A stretch of 64,000 bases of DNA, taken from the NCBI RefSeq assembly GCF_001044235.1, contig NZ_JYNL01000064.1, positions 214,981-278,980 on the forward strand. Reading direction: 5' to 3'. The position numbers and the translations under genes were made by a program. This document shows positions 19,524 through 28,830 of the stretch, in pieces. This stretch comes from Mycolicibacterium chlorophenolicum (GTDB lineage Bacteria > Actinomycetota > Actinomycetes > Mycobacteriales > Mycobacteriaceae). Position 1 is the stretch's first letter, and every line of letters begins with the position of its first letter. A model generated the notes under the pieces. That model made no database searches. It saw nothing but the letters and a program-made list of their open reading frames with translations, and had not been told where the DNA came from.

Positions 19524-21413
19524 TCAGTCCGTCTCGTCCGGGAAGGCGTTGGCCACCTTGCCGCTGCGCAGGCTGCCGTCGAGATACGCCGACCGGCAGG
19601 CCCGGCGGCCGATCTTGCCGCTCGACGTCCGCGGGATGGCCCCGGCGGGCGTGAGCAGCACGTCGCGCACGGTCACGCCGTGCCGCACCGCGATCGCGGC
19701 GCGGATGTCGTCGGCGATCGGTCCCATCTCGAGCTTGTGCGCGCCGGGCGCCCGCTCGCCGACGATCACCAGCTGCTCGGACGTGTCGTTGGGGTCCCGC
19801 TTGAGCCCGGAGTGGGCGTCGGCGAACACCTCGTCGGGCAGCTGGTTGGCCGGCACGGAGAACGCCGCGACGAACCCGGTGCGCAGCGCCTTGGTGGCCT
19901 CCTGGGCGGAGTACTCCAGGTCCTGCGGGTAGTGGTTGCGGCCGTCGATGATCACCAGGTCCTTGGTGCGGCCGGTGATGAACAGCTCACCGTCGTGGTA
20001 GGCGCCGAGGTCGCCGGTCCGGACCCAGGTGGCGTCGTCGGCGGCGCCTTCGGCGTGCGACGGTTCGGTGCGCGACTTGAGGATGTTGTGGAAAGTGGCG
20101 GCGGTTTCGTCGGGCTTGCCCCAGTAGCCGGTGCCCATGTTCTGGCCGCTGATCCACACTTCACCGATCTGACCGTCGGGCAGCTCGGTGGCACTGTCGG
20201 CGTCGACGATGACCGCCCACTCCGCGACGCCGATCTTGCCGGCGCCGGCCTGTGCGACCGCCTTGGGCGAATCCGCCGGCACCTCGACGAAGCGGTGGCT
20301 GTTGAGCTCGTCGCGGTCGACGTGGATGATCCGCGGCTCGGCGTTCATCGGGGTGGTCGACACGAACAGCGTGGCCTCGGCCAGGCCGTAGGACGGCTTG
20401 ATCGCCTGCGGCTTGAACCCGAACGGGCTGAACGCCTCGTTGAACCGGTTCACCGTGGCCGCCGAGATCGGCTCGCTGCCGTTGAGGATGCACTTGATGT
20501 TGGACATGTCCAGCGGCTCTTCGCCGTCCTTGGGCACGCCGCGCGCCGCCGCGTGGTCGAACGCGAAGTTCGGCGCCACCGAGATGGTGCCACCGGTGTC
20601 GCCCTCTTTGCGCGCCATCTCGCGGATCCACCGGCCGGGGCGGCGGACGAATGCGGCGGGCGTCATGAACGTGATGTAGTGCCCGAGCATCGGGGACAGC
20701 AGCACCGTGATGAGGCCCATGTCGTGGAAGAACGGCAGCCACGAGACGCCGCGGTCGCCCTCCTGGCCGTCGAGCGCCTCGATCACCTGCACGACGTTGG
20801 TGGCGAGATTGAGGTGGGTGATCTGCACGCCGGTCGGGATGCGGGTCGAACCCGACGTGTACTGCAGGTAGGCGATCGTGTCGTGCGTGACCTCGACCGG
20901 TTCCCACGTCGCGCCGACCTCGTCGGGCACGGCGTCGACGGCGATCACGCGCGGGCGCTGATTGGCCGGGCGGGTGCGGAAGAACTTGCGGACGCCCTCG
21001 GCGGCCGCCGTCGTGGTCAGGATCGCCGTCGGGTGGCAGTCGTCGAGCACGGCGTGCAGGCGGCCCACATGGCCGGGCTCGTTCGGATCGAACAGGGGCA
21101 CCGCGATGCGGCCGGCGTACAGGGTTCCGAAGAAGGCGACGAGATAGTCGAGGTTCTGCGGGCACAGGATCGCGACCCGGTCACCGGGCTGGGTCACCTG
21201 CTGCAGGCGGGCGCCGACGGCCTTGTTGCGCGCACCGAAGTCGGCCCAGTGCAGGTCGCGGTTGACGCCGTCGCGTTCGGTCGAGAAGTCGACGAACCGG
21301 TAGGCGAGCTTGTCTCCACGAACCTTCGCCCATCGTTCGACGTGCTTGACCAGGTTCCCGTTGTCGGGGAACTTGATCAGTCCGTCCTTGATGAACGGGT
21401 TATGGAAGGCCAT
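19524..21413 (-). CDS. fadD32: Long-chain fatty-acyl-AMP ligase FadD32
   Basis: This 629-residue adenylating enzyme activates meromycolic acid as acyl-AMP and loads it on the N-terminal ACP of Pks13. The P-loop is LQYTSGSTRIPTG, with the later motifs GLAEATLF and WVRTGDLGAYHDGELFITGR typical of FAAL enzymes. ATG 21413 begins MAFHNPFIKDG, the conserved FadD32 N-terminus. First gene of the fadD32-pks13-accD4 operon, 66 bases upstream of pks13; a probable promoter lies in the 148-base gap before it, where a minus-strand TACGAT hexamer is found near 21454-21459. Confidence 0.96.
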   Translation of the reverse strand: MAFHNPFIKDGLIKFPDNGNLVKHVERWAKVRGDKLAYRFVDFSTERDGVNRDLHWADFGARNKAVGARLQQVTQPGDRVAILCPQNLDYLVAFFGTLYAGRIAVPLFDPNEPGHVGRLHAVLDDCHPTAILTTTAAAEGVRKFFRTRPANQRPRVIAVDAVPDEVGATWEPVEVTHDTIAYLQYTSGSTRIPTGVQITHLNLATNVVQVIEALDGQEGDRGVSWLPFFHDMGLITVLLSPMLGHYITFMTPAAFVRRPGRWIREMARKEGDTGGTISVAPNFAFDHAAARGVPKDGEEPLDMSNIKCILNGSEPISAATVNRFNEAFSPFGFKPQAIKPSYGLAEATLFVSTTPMNAEPRIIHVDRDELNSHRFVEVPADSPKAVAQAGAGKIGVAEWAVIVDADSATELPDGQIGEVWISGQNMGTGYWGKPDETAATFHNILKSRTEPSHAEGAADDATWVRTGDLGAYHDGELFITGRTKDLVIIDGRNHYPQDLEYSAQEATKALRTGFVAAFSVPANQLPDEVFADAHSGLKRDPNDTSEQLVIVGERAPGAHKLEMGPIADDIRAAIAVRHGVTVRDVLLTPAGAIPRTSSGKIGRRACRSAYLDGSLRSGKVANAFPDETD

Positions 21414-21561
21414 CTCAACTCCAATCACATGGGATAGATCCCAAGCCCCGAAGATCGTACCGGGGCAACGGCTCCCCGCCCTTCAGCCGCGTCGAACGCT
21501 CTTAGATTTCCCTTAATGTTAGGGGACGGCCACACGCGGGCCAAATCCCCTCGGTCACGTG

Positions 21562-22572
21562 TCAGCCATGTTTCGGACGCGGAGCGTTATCGATCAGGCC
21601 CTGCGCCCAGTTCAGCGTCCACGCGGTGGCCGGTTGGCCGTCGATGTTCCAGAACTGCGGGGTGGCATACAGCGCGTGCACCGGCTGGCCCGCGCCGCCG
21701 CTGAGCACCTCGATCGTCCTGGGCAGCTGGGTGATGTTGAACGCCGACGTCGGCGCCGCGCAGATCAGGTCACCGCGCGCGCAGATCTCGTTGGTGCGGT
21801 CGTTGAGCGCCCCGAAACCACCCGGCCGCGGGCCTGTCATCGTCAGACCCAGCGCCGAGAGCGTCGGCACCTCGTGCAGCGTGATCTCCGCGCCCTGACC
21901 GTCCGGGTTGGGACCGATGTCCTGCCCGACGCCGTCCTGCCTGCGGCCGTCGGCCACCAGCGTCACCCCGAGCACCAGGTCCTGGTCGACGGGGCCGCGC
22001 CCGTTGCCGATGTCGCTGGCGATGTCACCGGCGATCACCGCGCCCTGGGAGAACCCGACCAGCACGTAGCTGGTCAGCGGGCAGCGGTTGTTCATGTCGG
22101 TCATCGCCTGCACCGCGGCCCGGGTGCCTTCCGCGCGGCTGTCGTTGTACGACATCTGCGTGTCCGCCGAGAGCGGATTGTGGAACTGCGCGGTGTAGGG
22201 AACCGTGAACACCTCGACGCGGTCGGTGCCGAACTGGGCCCGGATCGGGTTCGTGACGTTGAGCAGCAGCGCCGCCGGGAACTGCATCGGGTTGAGCGGA
22301 TCCAGCACCGGCGAGGACTCCCAGGTGCCCGGGATCGAGATCAGCTGCACGTCCGGGCAGCTGGCGTCCTGGAACTCCGGACGCGGCTTACTCGGCGATG
22401 ACGGCGCCCCGGTCGGCGGCACGGCCGAGGGCGGAACCGCCGTCGGCGGGCTCTCGGGCCGGCGCAGCACGACGATGACGACCGCCACGATCAGGACGAC
22501 GACGAGGCCGACCGCCCCGGCGGCGAACAGCGCCAGCAGGCGGTGGCGTTTCCGCCGATTGGTCTTGGCCAT
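21562..22572 (-). CDS. Cutinase-like envelope (phospho)lipase, Rv3802c homologue
   Basis: This 336-residue cutinase-family serine esterase of the cell envelope, also called Culp6, has reported phospholipase A and thioesterase activity and is essential in M. tuberculosis. A single N-terminal membrane anchor (about residues 12-36) is followed by a proline-rich spacer and the alpha/beta-hydrolase domain. The nucleophile elbow is VGFSQGAV with Ser175, the same number as in the M. tuberculosis protein, and the catalytic His lies in QPVHALYATP. It follows the DUF732 gene by 15 bases. Confidence 0.9.
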   Translation of the reverse strand: MAKTNRRKRHRLLALFAAGAVGLVVVLIVAVVIVVLRRPESPPTAVPPSAVPPTGAPSSPSKPRPEFQDASCPDVQLISIPGTWESSPVLDPLNPMQFPAALLLNVTNPIRAQFGTDRVEVFTVPYTAQFHNPLSADTQMSYNDSRAEGTRAAVQAMTDMNNRCPLTSYVLVGFSQGAVIAGDIASDIGNGRGPVDQDLVLGVTLVADGRRQDGVGQDIGPNPDGQGAEITLHEVPTLSALGLTMTGPRPGGFGALNDRTNEICARGDLICAAPTSAFNITQLPRTIEVLSGGAGQPVHALYATPQFWNIDGQPATAWTLNWAQGLIDNAPRPKHG

Positions 22573-22587
22573 GGATTCTTCAGGCTC

Positions 22588-23067
22588 CTAGCAGAGTCGG
22601 TCTGTCGCGATGCGAATGTAGTCGGCGGTCTCGTCGTGGAGTTCACTCGCCGAGGGCTTGCCCGTGTGGCCGTCGGAGCGCGGATCGCTGGCGTCGTTGC
22701 GCACCAGCGGCGCGACGAACTCCCAGACCGCCTGATCGGGCTGCTTGGCCGCGCGCGCCTGGCAGACGTAGGAGCCGATGCTCAGCGCCGACAGATCGCT
22801 GGTGGGCCGCACCCCTTCCGAGCGGAGTGCGTCGAGATAGGCACGCTGGCGCGGCGTCACCATCAGCGCGTTGGACTGCCCGCCCGGCGCAGGGGGCCCG
22901 GGCGGCTGCGCCCCGGCCTGTCCGTGCGTCGGCGCCGGCTCGATCTCGGAGTTCATCCCCGAGATCACGTCGTCGCCGGCCGAGCATCCGGTCAGCCACG
23001 CCGACGAGGCGACGAGCAGGCACACTCCTGCTGCTCCCGCTCGCGCGGACCGTGACCCGTGTTGCAC
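22588..23067 (-). CDS. DUF732 lipoprotein
   Basis: This small exported protein (159 residues from GTG 23067) has a lipobox LTGC at the end of its hydrophobic signal peptide, so it is probably a membrane-anchored lipoprotein. After a Pro/Gly-rich spacer comes a DUF732 domain with two cysteines (YVCQAR and the C-terminal DRLC) likely to be disulfide-bonded. Function unknown. An in-frame TTG at 23076 is an alternative start. It precedes the cutinase-like gene by 15 bases. Confidence 0.75.
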   Translation of the reverse strand: MQHGSRSARAGAAGVCLLVASSAWLTGCSAGDDVISGMNSEIEPAPTHGQAGAQPPGPPAPGGQSNALMVTPRQRAYLDALRSEGVRPTSDLSALSIGSYVCQARAAKQPDQAVWEFVAPLVRNDASDPRSDGHTGKPSASELHDETADYIRIATDRLC

Positions 23068-23107
23068 GTCCTCCAAGGTACCGGGGGCAACAGCGGGTGC
23101 CCGGGAC

Positions 23108-23992
23108 CTACCGGATGGTCGTGACCAGCTCGCCGGACATGGCGGCCAACTGCCCGCTCCACGTGCCCCAGTCGTGATTGCCCGAGGTCGGGAAGTCGAA
23201 GTGGCCGTTGCCGCCGCCGATCGAGCGGTAGTGCTGGTAGAAGGTGCGATTGCTGCCCTGGGCCTGGTCGCAGTAGCCGATCATCGCCGGCACGTCGGTG
23301 CACGTCGTGGTCGACGGGCTGAAGACCCATAGCCGGGTGTTGTTGTCCACCAGCAACTGTGCGTGCACGTCCGGGTCGTGCCACTTCCAGCGGCCCAGCT
23401 GTGGCAGACCCCACATGTTCCGGGTGTCCACGCCGCCGAACTGTGCCAGCCCGGCGGTGATGGCGCCGTTCATGTAGGTGTTGGACGGGGTCAGGAAGCC
23501 CGACAGGGAGCCGGCGAACCGGTAGCGGTCGGGATGGAAGGTCGCCATCGTCAGCGCGCCGGTGCCGCCCATCGAAGCCCCGACGATGCCGTGCCCACCG
23601 GGGGCCAGCCCCTTGTTGGCGGCCAGCCAGTTCGGCAGCTCGTCAGCCAGGAAGGTCTCCCACTGCTTGGAGCCGTCCTGCTCCCAGTTGGTGTACATGC
23701 TCCACGCGCCACCGGCCGGGGCGACCACCGAGATGCCCTTGCCGGCCAGGGTGTTCATCGCATTGCCGGCGGTCACCCAGTTGCTGACATCGGGCGCGCC
23801 GTTGAACGCGTCGAGGAGCACCACCGCGTGCGGGCCGCCGCCCTGGAACGCGACCGGGATCGCGCGACCCATCGCCGCCGAGGGCACCATCAGCATCTCG
23901 ACGCCCTGCGCGTGGCCGGTGCCCGCCCCTCCGGCGAAGACTGCCGCCGCAGCCAGCACCGTCGCCATGATTGTCCGGATCAGCGCACGCAT
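23108..23992 (-). CDS. fbpD: MPT51/FbpD (antigen 85 family) with retained Ser and His
   Basis: This 294-residue secreted antigen-85 paralogue has a signal peptide ending GTGHA at about residue 28. The family proteins bind fibronectin; M. tuberculosis MPT51 is considered catalytically dead. Here the nucleophile elbow reads VGASMGGTG with Ser140 and the C-terminal motif SGNHDWG keeps His273, whereas the region that carries the catalytic Glu in FbpA has no clear counterpart. It sits between fbpA and the DUF732/cutinase pair as in other mycobacteria. ATG start. Confidence 0.9.
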   Translation of the reverse strand: MRALIRTIMATVLAAAAVFAGGAGTGHAQGVEMLMVPSAAMGRAIPVAFQGGGPHAVVLLDAFNGAPDVSNWVTAGNAMNTLAGKGISVVAPAGGAWSMYTNWEQDGSKQWETFLADELPNWLAANKGLAPGGHGIVGASMGGTGALTMATFHPDRYRFAGSLSGFLTPSNTYMNGAITAGLAQFGGVDTRNMWGLPQLGRWKWHDPDVHAQLLVDNNTRLWVFSPSTTTCTDVPAMIGYCDQAQGSNRTFYQHYRSIGGGNGHFDFPTSGNHDWGTWSGQLAAMSGELVTTIR

Positions 23993-24066
23993 CGACCCCC
24001 ACCTCTCCTATCGCCCGACCGCAACGTAGTGAACCACATCACCCCGACGCGGCGGGGCGCAAGCGA

Positions 24067-24103
24067 CTGACGGCGGTGACCCGTGGGGGGTCACCGCCGT
24101 CAG
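24067..24103 (-). terminator. Hairpin terminator after fbpA
   Basis: A perfect 15-base-pair stem (24067-24081 with 24089-24103) and a 7-base loop lie directly after the fbpA stop codon and before fbpD. No U-run follows on the minus strand, as is common for mycobacterial terminators. It should separate or attenuate transcription from fbpA into fbpD. Confidence 0.75.
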
Positions 24104-24126
24104 AATCGGTCTCGCTGGGCGCAGGC

Positions 24127-25164
24127 TCAGCCGGCCGGAGCGGGCGCCGGAGCGTCCGCCGGGGCGGCCGGAGCCGAAGGCTGCGGCACCGCGCCGAGCA
24201 CCCGCTGGACGTCGGGCTTCATCTGCTGGAGCTGCTGGCCCCAGTAGCCCCAGTCGTGGGCACCGGAGGACGGGAAGTTGAAGACCCCGTTGGTGCCGCC
24301 GGCCTTGAGGTACTCCTCTTGGAAGGTCCGGTTGGTGCGGATCGTGAGGCCCTCGAGGAACTTGGCGGGCAGGTTGTTGCCGCCCAGCTCCGACGGCTTG
24401 CCGTTGCCGCAGTAGATCCAGATGCGGGTGTTGTTGGCAACGAGCTTGCCGATGTTGACCAGCGGGTCGTTGCGCTTCCACGCGCTGTTGGGGTCCTCGG
24501 TGGGGCCCCACATGTCGTTGGCCTTGTAGCCGCCGGCGTCACCCATGGAGATGTTGACCAGCGCCGGCCACCAGCCCTCGGAGAGGTTCAGGAAGCCCGA
24601 CAGCGAACCGGCGTACTGGAACTGCTGCGGGTGGTAGATCGCCAGCGTCAGCGCGGCCGATCCCGCCATCGACAGGCCGACGGCCGCATTGCGGTTGGGG
24701 TTCACACCCTTGTTGGCGGCGAGGTAGGCGGGGAGCTCCTGGGTGAGGAAGGTCTCCCACTTGTAGGTGGAGCAGCCGGCCTTGCCGCATGCCGGCTTGT
24801 ACCAGTCGCTGTAGAAGCTGGACTGGCCACCCACCGGCATGATCGTGGCCAGACCGGAGTCCAGGTACCACTCGAATGCCTGGGTGTTGATGTCCCAGCC
24901 GTTGAAGTCGTCCTGCGCACGCAGGCCGTCGAGCAGATAGAGGCCGGGCGCGTTCGGCCCGCCGCTCTGGAACTGGACCTTGATGTCGCGGCCCATACCG
25001 GCCGACGGCACCATCAGGTATTCCACCGGCAGACCCGGACGGGAGAAAGCTCCCGCCGTCGCGGAGCCGCCGACGGCCCCGATCACGGCCGGCAACACGG
25101 CGGCCACCAGGGCCGCGATCGTGAGCCGGCGCGCATTGGCGCGCAGCCTTGCAACGAACTTCAT
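24127..25164 (-). CDS. fbpA: Antigen 85 mycolyltransferase
   Basis: This secreted mycolyltransferase of 345 residues transfers mycolate between trehalose monomycolates and to arabinogalactan. The signal peptide ends after ATAGA (residue 39), giving mature FSRPGLPVEYL. The triad is Ser165 (GLSMAG; Ser126 of the mature chain), Glu271 (KFLEGL) and His303 (GAHDWGYWG), and the Cys126-Cys131 pair is kept. The C-terminal tail is Pro/Ala-rich. ATG 25164 was chosen over the upstream frame since it starts the signal peptide MKFVARLRAN. The 219-base region upstream contains an ACCACA-cctt-TGTGGT inverted repeat (25243-25258). Confidence 0.95.
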   Translation of the reverse strand: MKFVARLRANARRLTIAALVAAVLPAVIGAVGGSATAGAFSRPGLPVEYLMVPSAGMGRDIKVQFQSGGPNAPGLYLLDGLRAQDDFNGWDINTQAFEWYLDSGLATIMPVGGQSSFYSDWYKPACGKAGCSTYKWETFLTQELPAYLAANKGVNPNRNAAVGLSMAGSAALTLAIYHPQQFQYAGSLSGFLNLSEGWWPALVNISMGDAGGYKANDMWGPTEDPNSAWKRNDPLVNIGKLVANNTRIWIYCGNGKPSELGGNNLPAKFLEGLTIRTNRTFQEEYLKAGGTNGVFNFPSSGAHDWGYWGQQLQQMKPDVQRVLGAVPQPSAPAAPADAPAPAPAG

Positions 25165-25383
25165 GCTTGTTTCTGTCCCATCTGTTTCGTACAGCAGCAA
25201 CGAGCCGCCGATCCCCGACCCGGCATCGTGCCCGTGTAGTCAACCACACCTTTGTGGTCATCTCTTCTCGCCGCGAGCCTCGCCCGCGGTCCCCGTCACA
25301 TGCCTTATCCGACGGACGTGTCCGCTACGTTACGAAAGCAGAAAACCCTCCGCCTGGCCAAATCCGGTACAGATTCCGATCAG

Positions 25384-27390
25384 TCACGGCCCCGTCGGGG
25401 GCAGCCCGGTGTACGGCGGATCGACCGACTCGGGGACCGGAAGGCCGCACCGCGCAAGCTCGTACAGCGGCACCCTGTCGATGCGGTAGCGGGTGTACTC
25501 CGCGGCGTGCATCACGTTCGACAGAAAGCGCCGGACACTCATCGGCGCGCGGATCGCGTCGAGCACCTTGTCGGTCTCGGGACACTTCAGCGCGGCCTCG
25601 GCCTGCCGGATCCAGTCCTCGTCCAGATACTGCGGAATCCACGGCGGTTCCTTGAGGAACGGCCCCTCGGCCACCGCCCAGTCGGGGAACAGGTTCTTGT
25701 CGTGACCGATCCGGCCGTCGGTGAGCCGCGCGGTGTGCGCGGCCAGCGGGTTCGCCAGCCCGATCTGATCGATCACCCGCACGTCCAGCCCGACGTTCAT
25801 GCCGAGCATGCCGAGGTTGGTGAAGAACACCGTGTGCGGGCCGACGTACCCGCCGACGGCAGCGGCGCGCACGTCCGGCGGCGGAGGCAGCGCCGGCACC
25901 ACGTCCCACCGGTCGTAGTCGCCCGACGGCAGCAGCAACGCCCCGTCAGGGGTGTTCTCGATGGCGGTGAGCACCGCCCGCATCCGCGGATAGTCCAGAT
26001 AGTCGGCCGCGGTCAACGGGTGCGCGTGACCGGTCGCCTGGGAGTAGAACCGGCGCTCGTCGACGATGCCGCTGTAGGTGACGCGGGTGGCGTCGGCGCC
26101 CATCCCCGGCGAATTGGCCGCCCACAGCGCCCATCCCGCCACGGCCAGCCACAGCACCGCGGTGGCCCCGGCGTAGAGGTACCCGGCGCCGCGCGCCATC
26201 CGGGACCGGTCCGGCAGCATCAGCGGGATCACCGCCACCGGGGCCAGCAGGCAGAACAGCGGGGTCAGCAACACCCGGCCGTGCATGAAATCGCCGCCCT
26301 GCCGGATCCAGTACACCGCCTGCAGCAGACCGGAGATCAGCATGAACGCCACGACCGCGGGCGGGCTCTGCACCGTGCGGGCGATCCAGCCGGACTCCTT
26401 CCGGGCGCCCCGGTCGCCCCAGGAGGGTCGCCCGCGCAGCAACAGCACCATCAGGCCGAGCCCGATCAGCAGGACCGCGGGCGCCCACAGCAGGTACGGC
26501 TGATTGAAGTTGGCGAGATAGACCAGACCCTGGTCCCACTTGGCGCCGGACGCGTCCTTGGCCAGCGCGGTGCCGGGCACCAGCAGCCCGTAGTAGCCCA
26601 TCCGGAAGATCTGGTAGGCCACCGGGATCAGGCCGCCCACGACGACGAGCGCCAGCCGCCGGCGCCATGTGGGCGCCGCGACGAGCATCATCACCAACGC
26701 GAGGCCGCCGATCAGCGCGAGCTCGGGGCGCACCAGCACCGACATCCCGGCGACCACCGCCAGCGCCGCGTCGAATCCGCGTGAGGTGCGTTCGCCGTCG
26801 GGCCGGCGCAGGCCCTGCGACCAGCACACCATCATCCACCACAGCAGGCCCAGATAGGCCAGCACCAAACCGTTTTCGAGGCCGGAGGTGGCGAAGTCGC
26901 GCGCCGGCGGGATCGCGATGTAGACCAGGGCGCCCGCGGGCAGGAAGACCGCGCGCCGCCCGGTCAGGCCGGGGGCGTACAGCCGGGCGGTGCCGAACAT
27001 CACCAGCACCACACCGAGCACGCTGAGGGTCAGCGCGAGCACCAGCGCGACGTACTCGAGCCGGGCCGAGCCCGCCACGAATCCGCCGAGGGTGACCAGG
27101 TAGGACCACACCGTCGAGGTGTTCGCCTCCACCCGCTCGCCGGCGTTGAACACCGGGCCGTTGCCCGCCAACAGGTTTCGCACCGTGCGGAGCACGATCA
27201 GGCCGTCGTCGGCGATCCAGCGGCGCTGCCAGGCGCCCCAGCCGAACAGCGCGGCCACCGTCACCACGCTCACCCACAGGCTGATCCGCACCCACACGTG
27301 ATACGGGAAGGCGGGCCACCGGTTCAGCCGGGTGGCCGCCGCCTCCGTGAACGGGCGGCTCAGCCGGTCAGCTGAGGAAGATTGCGGCAC
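25384..27390 (-). CDS. aftB: Terminal beta-1,2-arabinofuranosyltransferase AftB
   Basis: This 668-residue GT-C membrane enzyme adds the terminal beta(1-2) arabinofuranose residues of arabinan from decaprenylphosphoryl-arabinose. About ten hydrophobic helices are followed by a periplasmic C-terminal domain of about 200 residues. The WIADDGLI sequence in the first periplasmic loop (near residue 55) is the GT-C aspartate motif. GTG start at 27390 overlaps the end of ubiA by 23 bases, which implies coupled translation. It is the last gene of the glf-to-aftB unit. Confidence 0.93.
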   Translation of the reverse strand: MPQSSSADRLSRPFTEAAATRLNRWPAFPYHVWVRISLWVSVVTVAALFGWGAWQRRWIADDGLIVLRTVRNLLAGNGPVFNAGERVEANTSTVWSYLVTLGGFVAGSARLEYVALVLALTLSVLGVVLVMFGTARLYAPGLTGRRAVFLPAGALVYIAIPPARDFATSGLENGLVLAYLGLLWWMMVCWSQGLRRPDGERTSRGFDAALAVVAGMSVLVRPELALIGGLALVMMLVAAPTWRRRLALVVVGGLIPVAYQIFRMGYYGLLVPGTALAKDASGAKWDQGLVYLANFNQPYLLWAPAVLLIGLGLMVLLLRGRPSWGDRGARKESGWIARTVQSPPAVVAFMLISGLLQAVYWIRQGGDFMHGRVLLTPLFCLLAPVAVIPLMLPDRSRMARGAGYLYAGATAVLWLAVAGWALWAANSPGMGADATRVTYSGIVDERRFYSQATGHAHPLTAADYLDYPRMRAVLTAIENTPDGALLLPSGDYDRWDVVPALPPPPDVRAAAVGGYVGPHTVFFTNLGMLGMNVGLDVRVIDQIGLANPLAAHTARLTDGRIGHDKNLFPDWAVAEGPFLKEPPWIPQYLDEDWIRQAEAALKCPETDKVLDAIRAPMSVRRFLSNVMHAAEYTRYRIDRVPLYELARCGLPVPESVDPPYTGLPPTGP

Positions 27391-28306
27391 CGACGGTTCC
27401 GATCCACGCCACCGCGAGCAGCTGCAGCACCCGGTCCTTCAACGCGATCTCCTCGGGCTCGCCGGCGAGGCCGCCGTCGACGTCGACCGCGTAGCGCAGG
27501 ATCGCGATCACGAACGGCACCATCGACACCACGAACCAGGAGGTGTCGCCCATGGCGTCGCGTTCGAAGGCCCACAGCCCGTAGCAGAGCACCAGCGCGG
27601 TCGCCGAGAGCGTCCACACGAAGCGCAGGTACGAGCTGGTGTAGCTCTCCAGGGATTTGCGGATCTTGGCGCCGGTCCGTTCGGCCAGTTGCAGTTCGGC
27701 GTAGCGCTTGCCGGCCGCCATGAACAGCGAGCCGAACGCCATCATCAACAGGAACCATTGCGACAGCGGCACATTGGCGGCGACGCCACCGGCGATCGCC
27801 CGGATCAGGAAGCCCGACGACACGATGCAGATGTCGATGACGGCCTGGTGCTTGAGGCCGAAGCAGTAGGCCAGCTGGATGCCGATGTAGACCGCCATCA
27901 CCAGCGCCAGGTTCGGGGTGACCATCCACGAGATCGCCAGGGACGCAACGCCGAGCACCACGGCCAGCGTGTAGGCCAGCCACTCGGGCACCACCCCGGC
28001 GGCGATCGGCCGGAAGCGCTTGGTGGGATGTGCCCGGTCGGCCTCCACGTCGCGGGCGTCGTTGACCAGGTACACCGACGACGCCGCCAAGCTGAACACG
28101 ACGAACGCGATCGACACCCGGATGAGGACGTCGCGGTAGTCGTAGGCGTAGCGGTCGTCGCCGAGGGCGGCCAGCGGCGCCGCGAACACCAGGACGTTCT
28201 TGACCCACTGACGCGGGCGCAGCGCCTTGACGAGACCGGCGGGAAGGCTCTTGGGCGGCCCGGCCGACGACGAGCCCGTCTGCTGACCCACCTGGGATGC
28301 GCTCAT
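27368..28306 (-). CDS. ubiA: Decaprenyl-phosphate phosphoribosyltransferase
   Basis: This 312-residue UbiA-fold prenyltransferase (Rv3806c type) transfers 5-phosphoribose from PRPP to decaprenyl phosphate, the first committed step to decaprenylphosphoryl-arabinose. The metal-binding motif NDARDVEADR (NDxxDxxxD) and nine predicted helices are visible. ATG start overlaps the stop of the upstream phosphatase gene as ATGA. Its product is the substrate of that neighbouring phosphatase. Confidence 0.95.
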   Translation of the reverse strand: MSASQVGQQTGSSSAGPPKSLPAGLVKALRPRQWVKNVLVFAAPLAALGDDRYAYDYRDVLIRVSIAFVVFSLAASSVYLVNDARDVEADRAHPTKRFRPIAAGVVPEWLAYTLAVVLGVASLAISWMVTPNLALVMAVYIGIQLAYCFGLKHQAVIDICIVSSGFLIRAIAGGVAANVPLSQWFLLMMAFGSLFMAAGKRYAELQLAERTGAKIRKSLESYTSSYLRFVWTLSATALVLCYGLWAFERDAMGDTSWFVVSMVPFVIAILRYAVDVDGGLAGEPEEIALKDRVLQLLAVAWIGTVGAAIFLS

Positions 28307-28830
28307 CGTGTCGCTCCTTCGACCCCGTCGGCCACCCTGCCGACCACGTTGGCAACGATCGCCCCGACGGCCACCCCGGTGAGCACGTCGCTGGGGTAGT
28401 GCACACCGAGCACCATGCGCGACAACGCCATCGGGGGCACCAGCAGCGCCGGCAGCGGCAGCCCGGTGGGCCGGGCCAGCAGCACGGCCGCCGCGGTGGT
28501 GGACGTCGCGTGCGCCGACGGGAAGCTCAGCCGGCTCGGGGTGCCGACGTTGACCGCGATGGCCGGATGGTGCGGGCGTTCGCGGCGCACCATCCGTTTG
28601 ATGATCACCGCGGCGGCGTGGGCGGCGAACGCGCCCACCCCGGCGGTCAGGTACTCGCGGCGCCGGGCCGGCGCCAGCCAGGCTCCGAGCGCGGCGACGG
28701 CGAGCCAGCCCAGACTGTGCTCGCCGAAGTGCGACAGCGCGCGGGCCAGCGGCAGCACGCCGGGCCGGTCGGCCACCGCCGACTGCACGGACACCAACAC
28801 GGCGTCCTCGCCGCGCGGCGTGTCAGGCAT
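28303..28830 (-). CDS. PAP2-type phosphatase, decaprenylphosphoryl-5-phosphoribose
   Basis: This 175-residue PAP2-superfamily membrane phosphatase (Rv3807c homologue) is proposed to remove the 5-phosphate from decaprenylphosphoryl-phosphoribose before DprE1/DprE2 epimerisation. PAP2 motifs are complete: KRMVRRERP, FPSAHATS and SRMVLGVHYPSD. Several membrane helices are visible. ATG start overlaps the glfT2 end by 8 bases; the stop overlaps ubiA. Confidence 0.9.
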   Translation of the reverse strand: MPDTPRGEDAVLVSVQSAVADRPGVLPLARALSHFGEHSLGWLAVAALGAWLAPARRREYLTAGVGAFAAHAAAVIIKRMVRRERPHHPAIAVNVGTPSRLSFPSAHATSTTAAAVLLARPTGLPLPALLVPPMALSRMVLGVHYPSDVLTGVAVGAIVANVVGRVADGVEGATR

